DNA from: CADEEN01 sp963751775
GTDB lineage: Bacteria; Pseudomonadota; Gammaproteobacteria; Burkholderiales; Burkholderiaceae_C
Length of the DNA: 64,000 bases
NCBI GenBank assembly: GCA_963751775.1
Contig: CAVVVW010000013.1
Coordinates: 62,001 to 126,000 of the forward strand
Reading direction: 5' to 3'
Notes under the pieces: generated by a model
Databases searched by the model: none
What the model saw: only the letters and a program-made list of their open reading frames with translations
Told to the model about the DNA's origin: nothing
In this document: piece after piece, positions 1 through 10,641 of the stretch
Position numbering within the stretch: the first letter of the stretch is position 1
Layout of the letters: each line of letters begins with the position of its first letter
Translations under genes and position numbers: made by a program

Positions 1-1
1 G

Positions 2-1141
2 GCCGACGTGCAGCGCCTGCCTTTCACCGTCAAGTCCGACCTGCGCGACCACTACCCGTTCGGCATGTTCGCGCGGCCCAACCATCAGCTGGTGCGGCTG
101 CACGCGTCGTCGGGCACGACGGGCAAGCCGATCGTCGTCGGCTACACGCGCCACGACATCGCGACCTGGGCCGACCTGATGGCGCGCTCGTTCACGGCCG
201 CCGGCGCGCGGCCCGGCGACATGATCCACAACGCCTACGGCTACGGCCTGTTCACCGGCGGCCTGGGCGCGCATTACGGCGCCGAGCGCCTGGGCGCCAC
301 GGTGGTGCCGATGTCGGGCGGATCGACCGAGCGGCAGGTGGCCCTGATCATGGACTTCCGCGCCCGCGTGCTGTGCGCCACGCCGTCCTACGCGCTGGCG
401 ATCGCCGAGGTCGCCGACGCCCAGGGCGTGGACCTGCGCCAGAGCGCGCTCGAGGTCGGCCTGTTCGGCGCCGAGCCCTGGAGCCAGGCGATGCGCAGCG
501 AAATCGAGGCACGGCTGGGCTTGAAGGCGGTCGACATCTACGGCCTGTCGGAAATCATGGGCCCGGGCGTGGCCTGCGAATGCGAATGCCGCAACGGCCT
601 GCATGGCTGGGAAGACCACTTCCTGTTCGAAGTCATCGATCCCGAAAGCGGCCAGGTGCTGCCCGAGGGCCAGGCCGGCGAGCTGGTGATCACGACGCTG
701 ACCAAGCAGGCCCTGCCGATGCTGCGCTACCGCACGCGCGACATCACGCGCATCACCAGCGCCCCCTGCGACTGTGGCCGCACGCACCTGCGCATCCTGC
801 GCATCACCGGCCGCAACGACGACATGCTGATCATCCGCGGCGTCAACGTCTATCCATCGCAGATCGAGTCCGTGCTGGTCGGGCGACCCTGCATCGCACC
901 GCATTACCAGCTCGTCGTGCAACGCCGCGGCAAGCTCGACGAAGTCAGCGTCGAAGTCGAAGCCCTGCCCGGCGTGGCCGCCGACAGCTACGAAGGCGTG
1001 GCGCACGACGTGGCGCACCACATCAAGTCGATGGTCGGCATCACGACCGATGTCTGCGTCAAGGCCCCCGGCGCGATCCCGCGCTCGCAGGGCAAGGCCG
1101 TGCGGGTGCGGGACCTGCGGCCGAAGGAATCGCCGCAATGA
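2..1141 (+). CDS. Phenylacetate-CoA ligase family protein (5' end outside window)
   Basis: Adenylate-forming ligase that would convert an aryl or arylacetic acid to its CoA thioester at the cost of ATP. The frame is open from the window edge, so the N-terminus is missing. The phosphate-binding motif SSGTTGKP is encoded near 104-130, the YGLSE motif near 540, RYRTRD near 727-744, and the C-terminal hinge and sub-domain (RGVNVYPSQIE) near 838. Two cysteine groups (CECEC near 577 and CDCG near 769) resemble the metal-site cysteines of some PaaK-like ligases. The product is shorter and more PaaK-like than the benzoate-CoA-ligase-type gene at 6.3 kb, so the substrate is probably an arylacetate, but this cannot be settled from sequence. 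It lies upstream of the hydroxybenzoyl-CoA reductase genes on the same strand, separated by 616 bp of repeats. Confidence 0.8.
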   Translation, partial: ADVQRLPFTVKSDLRDHYPFGMFARPNHQLVRLHASSGTTGKPIVVGYTRHDIATWADLMARSFTAAGARPGDMIHNAYGYGLFTGGLGAHYGAERLGATVVPMSGGSTERQVALIMDFRARVLCATPSYALAIAEVADAQGVDLRQSALEVGLFGAEPWSQAMRSEIEARLGLKAVDIYGLSEIMGPGVACECECRNGLHGWEDHFLFEVIDPESGQVLPEGQAGELVITTLTKQALPMLRYRTRDITRITSAPCDCGRTHLRILRITGRNDDMLIIRGVNVYPSQIESVLVGRPCIAPHYQLVVQRRGKLDEVSVEVEALPGVAADSYEGVAHDVAHHIKSMVGITTDVCVKAPGAIPRSQGKAVRVRDLRPKESPQ

Positions 1142-1204
1142 AACGTGCTCGGCTCTCCCCTGCGTTCACACTGTTGTCGCAGTTGCTGCGCGAGTGCCGG
1201 CGCG

Positions 1205-1443
1205 GCAAAGTCGCGCCCGGGCAGGCGGCAGCGCTTCGCCGGAGCGGTCGGTGCTGCGCACCGACTGCCCTGCGGTGCTCGGCCTTGTGGCCCGTTGCAC
1301 AACTCGCTGTCGTTCACTGCGCTCACTGCGCTCGGACACCTGCGACGAGTTAGTTGACGATGGCGCGCTGCGCGCGCGGCCACAAAGCCTGTGCTCCTCG
1401 GCGCCCCGCAGGCGCGCTGCCGCCTGCCCGGGCGCGGCTTTGC
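1205..1443 (-). repeat. Diverged inverted copy of the TIR-bounded intergenic element
   Basis: About 240 bp with 30-bp terminal inverted repeats: positions 1205-1234 and 1414-1443 match at 29 of 30 bases when one is reverse-complemented. The interior, read on the minus strand, is a diverged relative of the elements at 1491-1721 and 35696-35926, with the same order of landmarks: a GCGCGC hairpin, a GTGAGCGCAGTGAACG-like stretch and a GTCGG..CCGAC stem. The terminal repeats differ from those of the other two copies. No credible coding frame lies inside. Together with the next copy it forms a long imperfect palindrome that fills the gap between the ligase and hcr genes. The short stretches 1142-1204, 1444-1490 and 1722-1757 show nothing else except a likely ribosome binding site (GGAG) near 1744. 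Confidence 0.7.
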
Positions 1444-1490
1444 GGCAACCAGCGGTGGTCGGCGTTTCGAGAACAAATACAGGTGGTCTT

Positions 1491-1721
1491 CGCGGCAGGC
1501 GGTACCTGGCAGGGGCGATTTGTGGGGCGGCGAGGAGCACAGGCCTGGGGTCGGCGCGCGCAGCGCGCTTCGTGGGCTGACTCGCCGCACCTGTCCGAGC
1601 GCAGTGAGCGCAGCGAACGCAGCAAGTTGTGCGGCGCGACCCCAGGCCGAGCACCGCAGTGGAGTCGGCGCAAAGCGCCGACCGCTCCACCATGAGCCCC
1701 TGCCGGGTGCCGCCTGCCGCG
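1491..1721 (+). repeat. 231-bp element with 26-bp terminal inverted repeats, copy 1 (MITE-like)
   Basis: The left end (1491-1516, beginning CGCGGCAGGCGG) and right end (1696-1721) are inverted repeats matching at 24 of 26 positions. Between them are a GCGCGC/GCGCGC hairpin near 1554-1567 and a perfect 8-bp stem with a 3-base loop (GTCGGCGC aaa GCGCCGAC) near 1664-1682. A second copy of exactly the same length sits at 35696-35926, differing at roughly 17 positions by eye. No transposase is encoded. Size, terminal repeats and copy number fit a non-autonomous miniature inverted-repeat element, but a structured RNA or a regulatory repeat is also possible. No convincing target-site duplication was seen. 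It ends 36 bp before the hcr start codon. Confidence 0.75.
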
Positions 1722-1757
1722 ATGCGCTGAACCCGCGACCGGACTGGAGCAACTGAA

Positions 1758-4581
<2,824 letters not shown>

Positions 4582-4583
4582 CC

Positions 4584-5570
4584 ATGCAACGCCTGCCTGC
4601 CTTCGTCCTGCACCGCCCGGCCAGCGTGCTCGCGGCCGCGTCGCTGCTGGCGGCCGAACCGGGCGCGCGGCTGCTCGCCGGCGGCACCGACCTGATGCCC
4701 AACCTGCGCCGCGGCATCGAACAGCCGCCGACCTTGATTGCGCTGGACGGCGTGCGCGACATCGGCGAGATCGCGTTCGACAGCGGCGGGGTCTCGATCG
4801 GTGCCGGTGTGACGCTGGCGCAGTTGGCCCGCGACGCGCGCATCGCGCGCGACTGGCCGGTGATCGCCGAGGCCGCGGCCTCGGTCGCCGGGCCGGGGCA
4901 CCGCAACGCCGCCAGCCTGGGCGGCAACCTGTGCCAGGACACGCGCTGCGTGTACTACAACCAGAGCGACTGGTGGCGCGCGGCCAACGACCACTGCCTC
5001 AAGCGCGGCGGCGACACCTGCCATGTCGCGCCGCAGGGCCAGCGCTGCCACGCGGCGTACGCCGGCGACATGGCGCCGGCGCTGCTGGTGCTCGGCGCGC
5101 AGGTCGAACTGCTGTCACGCGGCGGCGTGCGCCGCGTGCCGCTGGCCGCGCTGTATCGCGACGACGGCGCGGCGCACCTGCTGCTGGCACGCGACGAGGT
5201 GCTGGCCCGCGTGCACCTGCCGGCGGCCGCAGCGCCCACGCTGCGCAGCGGCTATCGCAAGGCCCGCACACGCGCGGCGATGGACTTCCCGCTCGCCGGC
5301 GTCGCCTGCGCGCTGACGCTGCAGGCCGGCGCGATCGCTGCGTTGCGCATCGCCATCACCGGCACCAACCCCAACCCGTTCCTGCTCGAAGGCTGCGACG
5401 CATTCGCCGGCCGGCGCGTCGATGCCGAGCTGCTGGCCCAGCTCGGCAAGAACGTGCAGAAACAGGTCAGCCCAATGCGCAGCACCGTCACGCCATCGAA
5501 CTACCGCCGCCTGGCCGCCGCGGCGCTGGCGCAGCGCCTGCTGCGCGAGCTCGCGGCGACAGGAGACTGA
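4584..5570 (+). CDS. hcrB: 4-hydroxybenzoyl-CoA reductase beta (FAD and [4Fe-4S]) subunit
   Basis: FAD-binding subunit of the molybdenum enzyme, 328 residues. The FAD-binding motif (LLAGGTDLMPN) is at residues 30-40 and the second (AASLGGNLCQDTRC) at 109-122. The diagnostic feature is the insertion that carries an additional [4Fe-4S] cluster in 4-hydroxybenzoyl-CoA reductases: C117, C122, C138 and C146, in the context CVYYNQSDWWR and CLKRGGDTCHV. Ordinary xanthine dehydrogenase FAD subunits lack this loop, so this entry fixes the identity of the whole enzyme. It starts 2 bp after the hcrCA stop and is followed within 5 bp by a rubrerythrin-like gene, all in one operon. Confidence 0.93.
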   Translation: MQRLPAFVLHRPASVLAAASLLAAEPGARLLAGGTDLMPNLRRGIEQPPTLIALDGVRDIGEIAFDSGGVSIGAGVTLAQLARDARIARDWPVIAEAAASVAGPGHRNAASLGGNLCQDTRCVYYNQSDWWRAANDHCLKRGGDTCHVAPQGQRCHAAYAGDMAPALLVLGAQVELLSRGGVRRVPLAALYRDDGAAHLLLARDEVLARVHLPAAAAPTLRSGYRKARTRAAMDFPLAGVACALTLQAGAIAALRIAITGTNPNPFLLEGCDAFAGRRVDAELLAQLGKNVQKQVSPMRSTVTPSNYRRLAAAALAQRLLRELAATGD

Positions 5571-5575
5571 AGACC

Positions 5576-6262
5576 ATGTTGTGCCCGAAATGCCATCGCC
5601 CGGTCATGGACGCGCGCGACGACGCCGGCGCCCTGTGCTGTGCACACGCCAGCGTGCAGTGGCGCTGCACGCTGTGCGCCAGGATCGTCCCCGGCTTCGC
5701 CTTTGCCTACGGCAGCTGCCCGCACTGCGGCGGCACGCTCGAGTTGCTCGACACGCCGCGCGCCAGCGAGCCCGCCGCGTTGGCCGGCATTCGCATGGCC
5801 TTCGAGATCGAACTCGGCGCGCGCGCCTTTTATCAGCGCGCCGCGGCCGACAGCGCCGACGCGGCCTTGAAAGAGCTGTTCGGCCGCTTCGCGGTGATGG
5901 AGGGCACGCACATGGAAACGCTGGCCCGGCGCTACCACGTCGACGTGCCGGCGCCGTCGCAGGCCTTCAGCGTCGAGCTGGCCGCCATCTTCGCCGGCGT
6001 CGAGAACCGGCCGCGCGACCCGGAGAACCTGTTCCGCATCGCGACCGCGTGGGAACGGCGAGCCGCCGACTACTTCGCCGAGCGCGCCGCCGATGCCGCG
6101 GCGGGCTCGTCCGAGCAGACGCTGTACCACGAATTGGCGGCCGAGGAAGCCGAACACGCCCAGTGGCTGACCACCGCCCACGCGCGCTGGCTCGGCGGTC
6201 ACGGCGACCTGTTCCCCGGCGATCGCTTGCATGCGGTACCGGCGGCGCAGGCCGGCACGATG
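5576..6262 (+). CDS. Rubrerythrin-like ferritin-fold protein with two zinc-ribbon CxxC pairs
   Basis: The N-terminus carries cysteine pairs C3/C6, C31/C34 and C48/C51, a rubredoxin or zinc-ribbon arrangement. After a linker comes a four-helix ferritin-like domain with carboxylate/histidine motifs of a di-iron site: EIELGARAFY near residue 75, a MEGTHMETLARRYH helix, and HELAAEEAEHAQWL near residue 185. Family members reduce peroxide or oxygen or handle iron, so a protective role for the oxygen-sensitive hydroxybenzoyl-CoA and benzoyl-CoA reductases is a reasonable inference. No stop codon separates this frame from the ligase that begins at 6260. Either the two form a fusion, or an indel removed the stop of a normal ATGA overlap. 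The given end is where the ligase start codon lies. Confidence 0.75.
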
Positions 6263-7705
6263 AACGCCGCGGAGCTGCTTCTCGAAGGCCATGACGCTGC
6301 CCGCACCGCGCTCGTCTGCGGCGAGCAGAGCTTGAGCTACGGCGCACTGCGCGAGCGCACTGCGCGCGCGGCCGGCGCGCTGCGCAAGCGCGGCGTCGCT
6401 GCCGGCGACCGGGTGGCGATCAAGTTGCCCGACGGCCTGGACTGGGTCTGTGCCTACCTGGGCGCGATCTGGGCCGGGGCCGTGGCGGTGGCGGTGAACC
6501 CGCGCATACCCGCGCCCGAGTGGCAGTACATCCTCGACGAGGCCGGTTTTGGCGTCATCGTCGCCGAGTCGGCCGACGAAACGCCGCCGCCCTGGCGCGA
6601 TCGCGTGCTGCGGATCGAAGAGTGGCGGCGCGAAGTCGAATGGCACGGCGCCGATCGCGCCGGCGGCGATGGCGCCCGACGCGCCGGCATTCTGGTGCCA
6701 CTCGTCGGGCACCTCGGGCAAGCCGAAGGCCGTCGTGCACCCGCAGCGCTTCGCGCTGCGCATCGAGCAGGTCTCGCGCGAAGGCCTGGGCATCGGCGCC
6801 GACGACCGCCTGTTCGCCAGTTCCAAGCTGTTCTTCTCGTACCCGCAGACCAACAGCCTGTGTGCGGGCCTGAAGCTCGGCGCCACGGTATTGCTCGATC
6901 CGCAGTGGCCGACGGCGCAAAGCGTGGCCGCCAGCGTGCAAGCCCTGCACCCGAGCGTGTTGTTCTGCGTGCCCTCGCTGTACCGCAACCTGCTGCACGA
7001 GGGCCTGGCGCCCGCCATCGCCGATGCCGGCGTGCGGCTGTGCGTGTCGGCCGGCGAAGCGCTGCCGGCGAGTCTGCGCGACGCCTGGCGCGAGCAGACG
7101 GGGCTGACCATCGTCGACGGTTACGGCGCCTCCGAAGTGCTGGTCCTGGTCATGCTCGACAACGGCGACGGCAAGGGCTTCACGCCGTCGCCCGGCGATC
7201 GAGGTGCAGACCGCTCGGCGATGCACCGGCCGATGCACCGACCCGCCTTGCGTTCCGCGCGCCGACGCTCGCGCTCGGTTACCTGGATCGGCCACAGGCG
7301 CAGTCCGAAACCTTCCGCGACGGCCTGCTGTTCTGTCCGGCCGACCTGTTCCGGCGCAACGCCAGCGGCGGCTGGGGCTTTGCCGGCCGCGAGGATGCGC
7401 TGGTCAAGATCCGCGGCCGCTGGGTCAATCTGGTCGAGCTCGAACAGCAACTCGCCGCGCAGGCCACGGGCATCCTCGAAGCCGCCGCGGTCTGCGTGCC
7501 CGACGGCGACGGCGTCGACGCGGTGGCGCTGTTCTTCGTCGCCCGCGATGCCGCCGTGGCCGATGCCGCCCTGCGCTCCTGCGCCGAGCGACTGCCGCCG
7601 TACCAGCGCCCGCGCTGGCTGCACCCGCTGTCCGCGCTGCCGCGCACGCCGACCGGCAAGCTGCTGCGGCGCAAGCTGCAGGAGCTGCACCGCGCGCTCG
7701 CGTGA
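6260..7705 (+). CDS. Benzoate/hydroxybenzoate-CoA ligase family protein, frameshifted
   Basis: Aryl-CoA ligase of about 480 residues after frame repair. The first 130 residues (from MNAAELLLEGHD) read in the frame of the upstream rubrerythrin. The middle, with P-loop SSGTSGKPKAVVHP near 6700-6740, SAGEALP and VDGYGASE near 7050-7135, reads in a second frame. The C-terminal part (LGYLDRPQ, GREDALVKIRGRWVNLVELE, and the catalytic lysine in PTGKLLRRK near 7650-7670) reads in the first frame again. Breaks are near 6645-6655 (one extra base) and near 7198-7225 (two extra bases, the first before ATCGAG). Because the motifs survive in order, sequencing error is likelier than loss. Its position after hcr makes 4-hydroxybenzoate a natural substrate, but benzoate or 3-hydroxybenzoate cannot be excluded. 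Confidence 0.8.
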   Translation: MNAAELLLEGHDAARTALVCGEQSLSYGALRERTARAAGALRKRGVAAGDRVAIKLPDGLDWVCAYLGAIWAGAVAVAVNPRIPAPEWQYILDEAGFGVIVAESADETPPPWRDRVLRIEEWRREVEWHGADRAGGDGARRAGILVPLVGHLGQAEGRRAPAALRAAHRAGLARRPGHRRRRPPVRQFQAVLLVPADQQPVCGPEARRHGIARSAVADGAKRGRQRASPAPERVVLRALAVPQPAARGPGARHRRCRRAAVRVGRRSAAGESARRLARADGADHRRRLRRLRSAGPGHARQRRRQGLHAVARRSRCRPLGDAPADAPTRLAFRAPTLALGYLDRPQAQSETFRDGLLFCPADLFRRNASGGWGFAGREDALVKIRGRWVNLVELEQQLAAQATGILEAAAVCVPDGDGVDAVALFFVARDAAVADAALRSCAERLPPYQRPRWLHPLSALPRTPTGKLLRRKLQELHRALA

Positions 7706-7709
7706 CGGC

Positions 7710-8519
7710 ATGAGCACCATCGTCCGCACCGAACAAATCGGCCGCGTGCTGGTCGCGACCTTGTCGCGCGCGCCGGTGAATGCGCTCGACGACGCCCTGA
7801 TCGCGCAACTGCACGCCGTGCTCGACCGCGTGATTGCCGACGACAGCGTGGCGCTGCTGCACCTGCGCAGCGACCAGCGCGTGTTTTGCGCCGGTGCCGA
7901 TCTGGCGTTGATCCGCAATTGCTTCGCCACGCCGCAAGGCCCCGATGAGATGACCGGCGTGGTGCGCGAAATGCAGCGGCTGTATCAGCGCCTCGAGGCG
8001 GCGCCGCTGGCGACGCTGGCCGAGATCGAGGGCGCCGCGCTCGGCGGCGGGCTCGAACTGGCGCTGGCCTGCGACTTTCGCGTCGCCGCGACGGACGCGC
8101 CGATCGGCTTGCCCGAGGCCTCGCTCGGCCTGTTGCCCGGCGCGGGCGGCACGCAGCGCCTGACCCGGCTGTGCGGGCCGGGCGTGGCCAAGCGCCTGAT
8201 CCTGGGTGCCGAAGTCATCGACGGCGCGGCGGCCGAGCGGCTGGGCATCGTGCAATGGGCCCGGCCCCGCGCCGAACTGGCAGCCTGGGCGCGCGAACTG
8301 GCCGCGCGCGTGGCCGCCATGCCCAAGGCCGCATTGGCCGCCAACAAGCGCTGCATCGCTGCCGCCAGCGACGCGGCCCGCGACGGCTACGGCGAAGAAC
8401 TGCTCGAGACGCGCGCGCTGTACGACCACCCCGAGACGCGCAAGAAGGTGCAGGCCTTCCTGGCCCGCGGCAAGTTGCGTTCGAAACCCACCAAGACCAT
8501 GCACAAGGAACCCACATGA
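7710..8519 (+). CDS. Enoyl-CoA hydratase/isomerase family protein
   Basis: Crotonase-fold protein of 269 residues. The oxyanion-hole segments are present: FCAGADL near residue 60 and EGAALGGGLELALACDF near residue 107. The helix with EASLGLLPGAGGTQRL near residue 137 supplies the usual catalytic glutamates. It lies 4 bp after the ligase stop and overlaps the next gene by 4 bp (ATGA), so it belongs to the hcr operon. In context it would hydrate an unsaturated cyclic or acyclic CoA thioester after ring reduction or opening; the substrate is not readable from sequence. Confidence 0.85.
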   Translation: MSTIVRTEQIGRVLVATLSRAPVNALDDALIAQLHAVLDRVIADDSVALLHLRSDQRVFCAGADLALIRNCFATPQGPDEMTGVVREMQRLYQRLEAAPLATLAEIEGAALGGGLELALACDFRVAATDAPIGLPEASLGLLPGAGGTQRLTRLCGPGVAKRLILGAEVIDGAAAERLGIVQWARPRAELAAWARELAARVAAMPKAALAANKRCIAAASDAARDGYGEELLETRALYDHPETRKKVQAFLARGKLRSKPTKTMHKEPT

Positions 8520-9262
8520 GCATCCAAGGCAAGATCGCCGTCGTCACCGGTGCCGCATCGGGCATCGGCCGAGCCACCGCGCAGGCGCTGGCCACAGCGG
8601 GCGCGACCATCGTCGTGGCCGACATCGATGCCGACAAGGGCGAGGCCGCTGCGGCGGCCTTGCGCCAGCAAGGACAGCGGGCCGAATTCGTCGCCGTCGA
8701 CCTGACCGATACCGCCTCGATCGTCGCTTTCGCGGCGACGGTGCAGGCGCGTTTCGGTAGCGTCGACATCCTCGTCAACGGCGCCGGCTGGGGCCGCACG
8801 GCGCCGTTCTGGGAAGGCACGCCCGAATTCTGGAGCCAGCTGGTGGCGCTCAATTTCGTCGGCCCGATGACGCTTTGCAAGGCACTGCTGCCGGCGATGA
8901 TGGAACGCGGCGGCGGCAAGATCGTCAACATCGCCAGCGACGCCGGCCGCGTCGGCAGCCTGGGCGAGACGGTGTATGCCGGCGCCAAGGGCGGCCTGAT
9001 CGCGTTCACCAAGTCGCTCGCGCGCGAGACCGCACGCTACGGCATCAACGTCAACTGCGTCTGCCCGGGGCCGACCGACACGCCGCTGATGGCCGCGGTG
9101 CCCGACAAGGTCAAGGAGGCGCTGACCAAGGCGATCCCGATGCGCCGCCTGGGCAAGCCCGAGGAGGTGGCCGACGCGGTAGTCTTCTTCGCCAGCGACC
9201 GCGCCGCCTTCATCACCGGTCAAGTCTTGAGCGTCAGCGGCGGCCTGACGATGGTCGGCTGA
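8516..9262 (+). CDS. Short-chain dehydrogenase/reductase (SDR)
   Basis: 248-residue classical SDR. The nucleotide-binding motif TGAASGIG is at residues 11-18, NGAG near residue 88, the catalytic serine in NIASDAG near 139, and the YAGAK Tyr/Lys pair near 154-158; the C-terminal CPGPTDTP motif is also present. An aspartate (ADID) after beta-2 suggests NAD preference. It would oxidise the hydroxyacyl-CoA made by the preceding hydratase. It overlaps the previous gene by 4 bp and is followed by a 30-bp gap with an AAGGAG ribosome site for the next hydratase. Confidence 0.87.
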   Translation: MSIQGKIAVVTGAASGIGRATAQALATAGATIVVADIDADKGEAAAAALRQQGQRAEFVAVDLTDTASIVAFAATVQARFGSVDILVNGAGWGRTAPFWEGTPEFWSQLVALNFVGPMTLCKALLPAMMERGGGKIVNIASDAGRVGSLGETVYAGAKGGLIAFTKSLARETARYGINVNCVCPGPTDTPLMAAVPDKVKEALTKAIPMRRLGKPEEVADAVVFFASDRAAFITGQVLSVSGGLTMVG

Positions 9263-9292
9263 ATTCGGTAAAGTGAACACAAGGAGAACACC

Positions 9293-10111
9293 ATGAAACG
9301 CATCCAACTTGCAAAGTACCGCGCCACCCACTTCGGCTACAGCGTGAGCGGCAAGGTCGCCACCATCACGCTGAACCGGCCCGAGCGCAAGAACCCGCTG
9401 ACCTTCGACTCGTACGGCGAGTTGCGCGACCTGTTCCGCGAGATGGTCTACGCCACCGACGTCAAGGCCGTGGTCTTCGCCGGCGAAGGCGGCAATTTCT
9501 GCTCGGGCGGCGACGTGCACGAGATCATCGGGCCGCTGGTGAAGATGGAGATGCCCGAGCTGCTCGAATTCACGCGCATGACGGGCGACCTGGTCAAGGC
9601 CATGCGCGCCTGCCCGCAACCCATCGTCGCCGCGATCGACGGCGTGTGCACCGGCGCCGGCGCGATGATCGCCTGCGCCTCGGACCTGCGCTTCGCCACC
9701 GCGCGCAGCAAGCTGGCGTTCCTGTTCGTTCGCGTCGGCCTGGCCGGCGCCGACATGGGCGCGTGCACGCTGCTGCCGCGACTGATCGGTCTGTCGCGCG
9801 CCGCCGACCTGCTCTTCACCGGCCGCGTCGTCGGCGGCGAGGAAGCCGAACGCATGGGCTTTCACAACCGGCTGGTGACGCCCGAGTCGCTGCTCGACGA
9901 GGCCACCGCGATGGCGCAAAGCCTGGCCGACGGCCCGACCTTCGGCCATGCGATGACCAAGACCATGCTCTGGCAGGAGTGGAATTCGGGCCTGGGCGAG
10001 TGCATCGAGGCCGAGGCGCAGGCGCAGGCGATCTGCATGCAGACGCAGGATTTCGAGCGCGCGTACCACGCGTTCGCCGCCAAGGGCAAGCCAGTCTTTG
10101 AAGGCAACTGA
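9293..10111 (+). CDS. Second enoyl-CoA hydratase/isomerase family protein
   Basis: 272-residue crotonase-family protein starting after a strong AAGGAG site. Landmarks are NFCSGGDVHEI near residue 64, DGVCTGAGAMIACASDLRF near 115, and a C-terminal helix typical of hydratases. It shares little visible sequence with the first hydratase at 7.7 kb, so the two are not a recent duplication. Its stop codon overlaps the first base of dctQ's start (TGATG). Together with the SDR it looks like a beta-oxidation-style pair devoted to the compound taken up by the TRAP transporter or to ring-opening products. Confidence 0.82.
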   Translation: MKRIQLAKYRATHFGYSVSGKVATITLNRPERKNPLTFDSYGELRDLFREMVYATDVKAVVFAGEGGNFCSGGDVHEIIGPLVKMEMPELLEFTRMTGDLVKAMRACPQPIVAAIDGVCTGAGAMIACASDLRFATARSKLAFLFVRVGLAGADMGACTLLPRLIGLSRAADLLFTGRVVGGEEAERMGFHNRLVTPESLLDEATAMAQSLADGPTFGHAMTKTMLWQEWNSGLGECIEAEAQAQAICMQTQDFERAYHAFAAKGKPVFEGN

Positions 10112-10641
10112 TGCATGCTGCGGCCGACGGCGATGAACCCGGCGGCGCGGTCGCGCGCTGCGGCCGGGCGCTGGCGGTCGCATGCAAGGCGCTGGCGATT
10201 GCCGGCGCGCTGGTCTTCGTCGCGCTGGTCGCGATGTCGATCGTCTCGATCAGCGGGCGCAAGCTGTTCTCCGCGCCGGTGCCCGGCGACGTCGAGTTGC
10301 TGCAGCTGTGCGCGGCGTTCGCGTCGTCGTCGTTCTTCGCCTGGTGCCACCTCAACCTCGGCGACGTCAAGGTCGACTTCTTCACCGAGCACATGGCCGC
10401 GTCGAAGGTGCATGCGCTCGACTGCGTCGGCTCGCTGCTGGTCGGCGCCTTCGGCGCGCTGATCGCCTGGCGCACCGGCGCCGGCGCACTGTCGCTGTGG
10501 GCCAGCGGCGAGACGACGATGATCCTGGGCCTGCCGGTGTGGCTGGGGCAGGCGCTGATGGTGCCGGGCTTTGCGCTGCTCGCGCTGGTCGGGCTGTACC
10601 GCGCGGCCTGGCACGCACGCAGCGCCAGGGAGCCGGCGTGA
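10111..10641 (+). CDS. dctQ: TRAP transporter small membrane subunit (DctQ type)
   Basis: 176 residues with four hydrophobic segments (about residues 25-50, 65-85, 110-130, 145-165), the topology of DctQ. The loop between segments 1 and 2 has the usual small-subunit pattern (SISGRKLF). It overlaps the end of the preceding hydratase gene by one base and overlaps dctM by 4 bp (GTGA), so the permease subunits are translationally coupled. Works with DctM and DctP to import an organic acid, by context an aromatic or cyclic carboxylate. Confidence 0.88.
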   Translation: MHAAADGDEPGGAVARCGRALAVACKALAIAGALVFVALVAMSIVSISGRKLFSAPVPGDVELLQLCAAFASSSFFAWCHLNLGDVKVDFFTEHMAASKVHALDCVGSLLVGAFGALIAWRTGAGALSLWASGETTMILGLPVWLGQALMVPGFALLALVGLYRAAWHARSAREPA

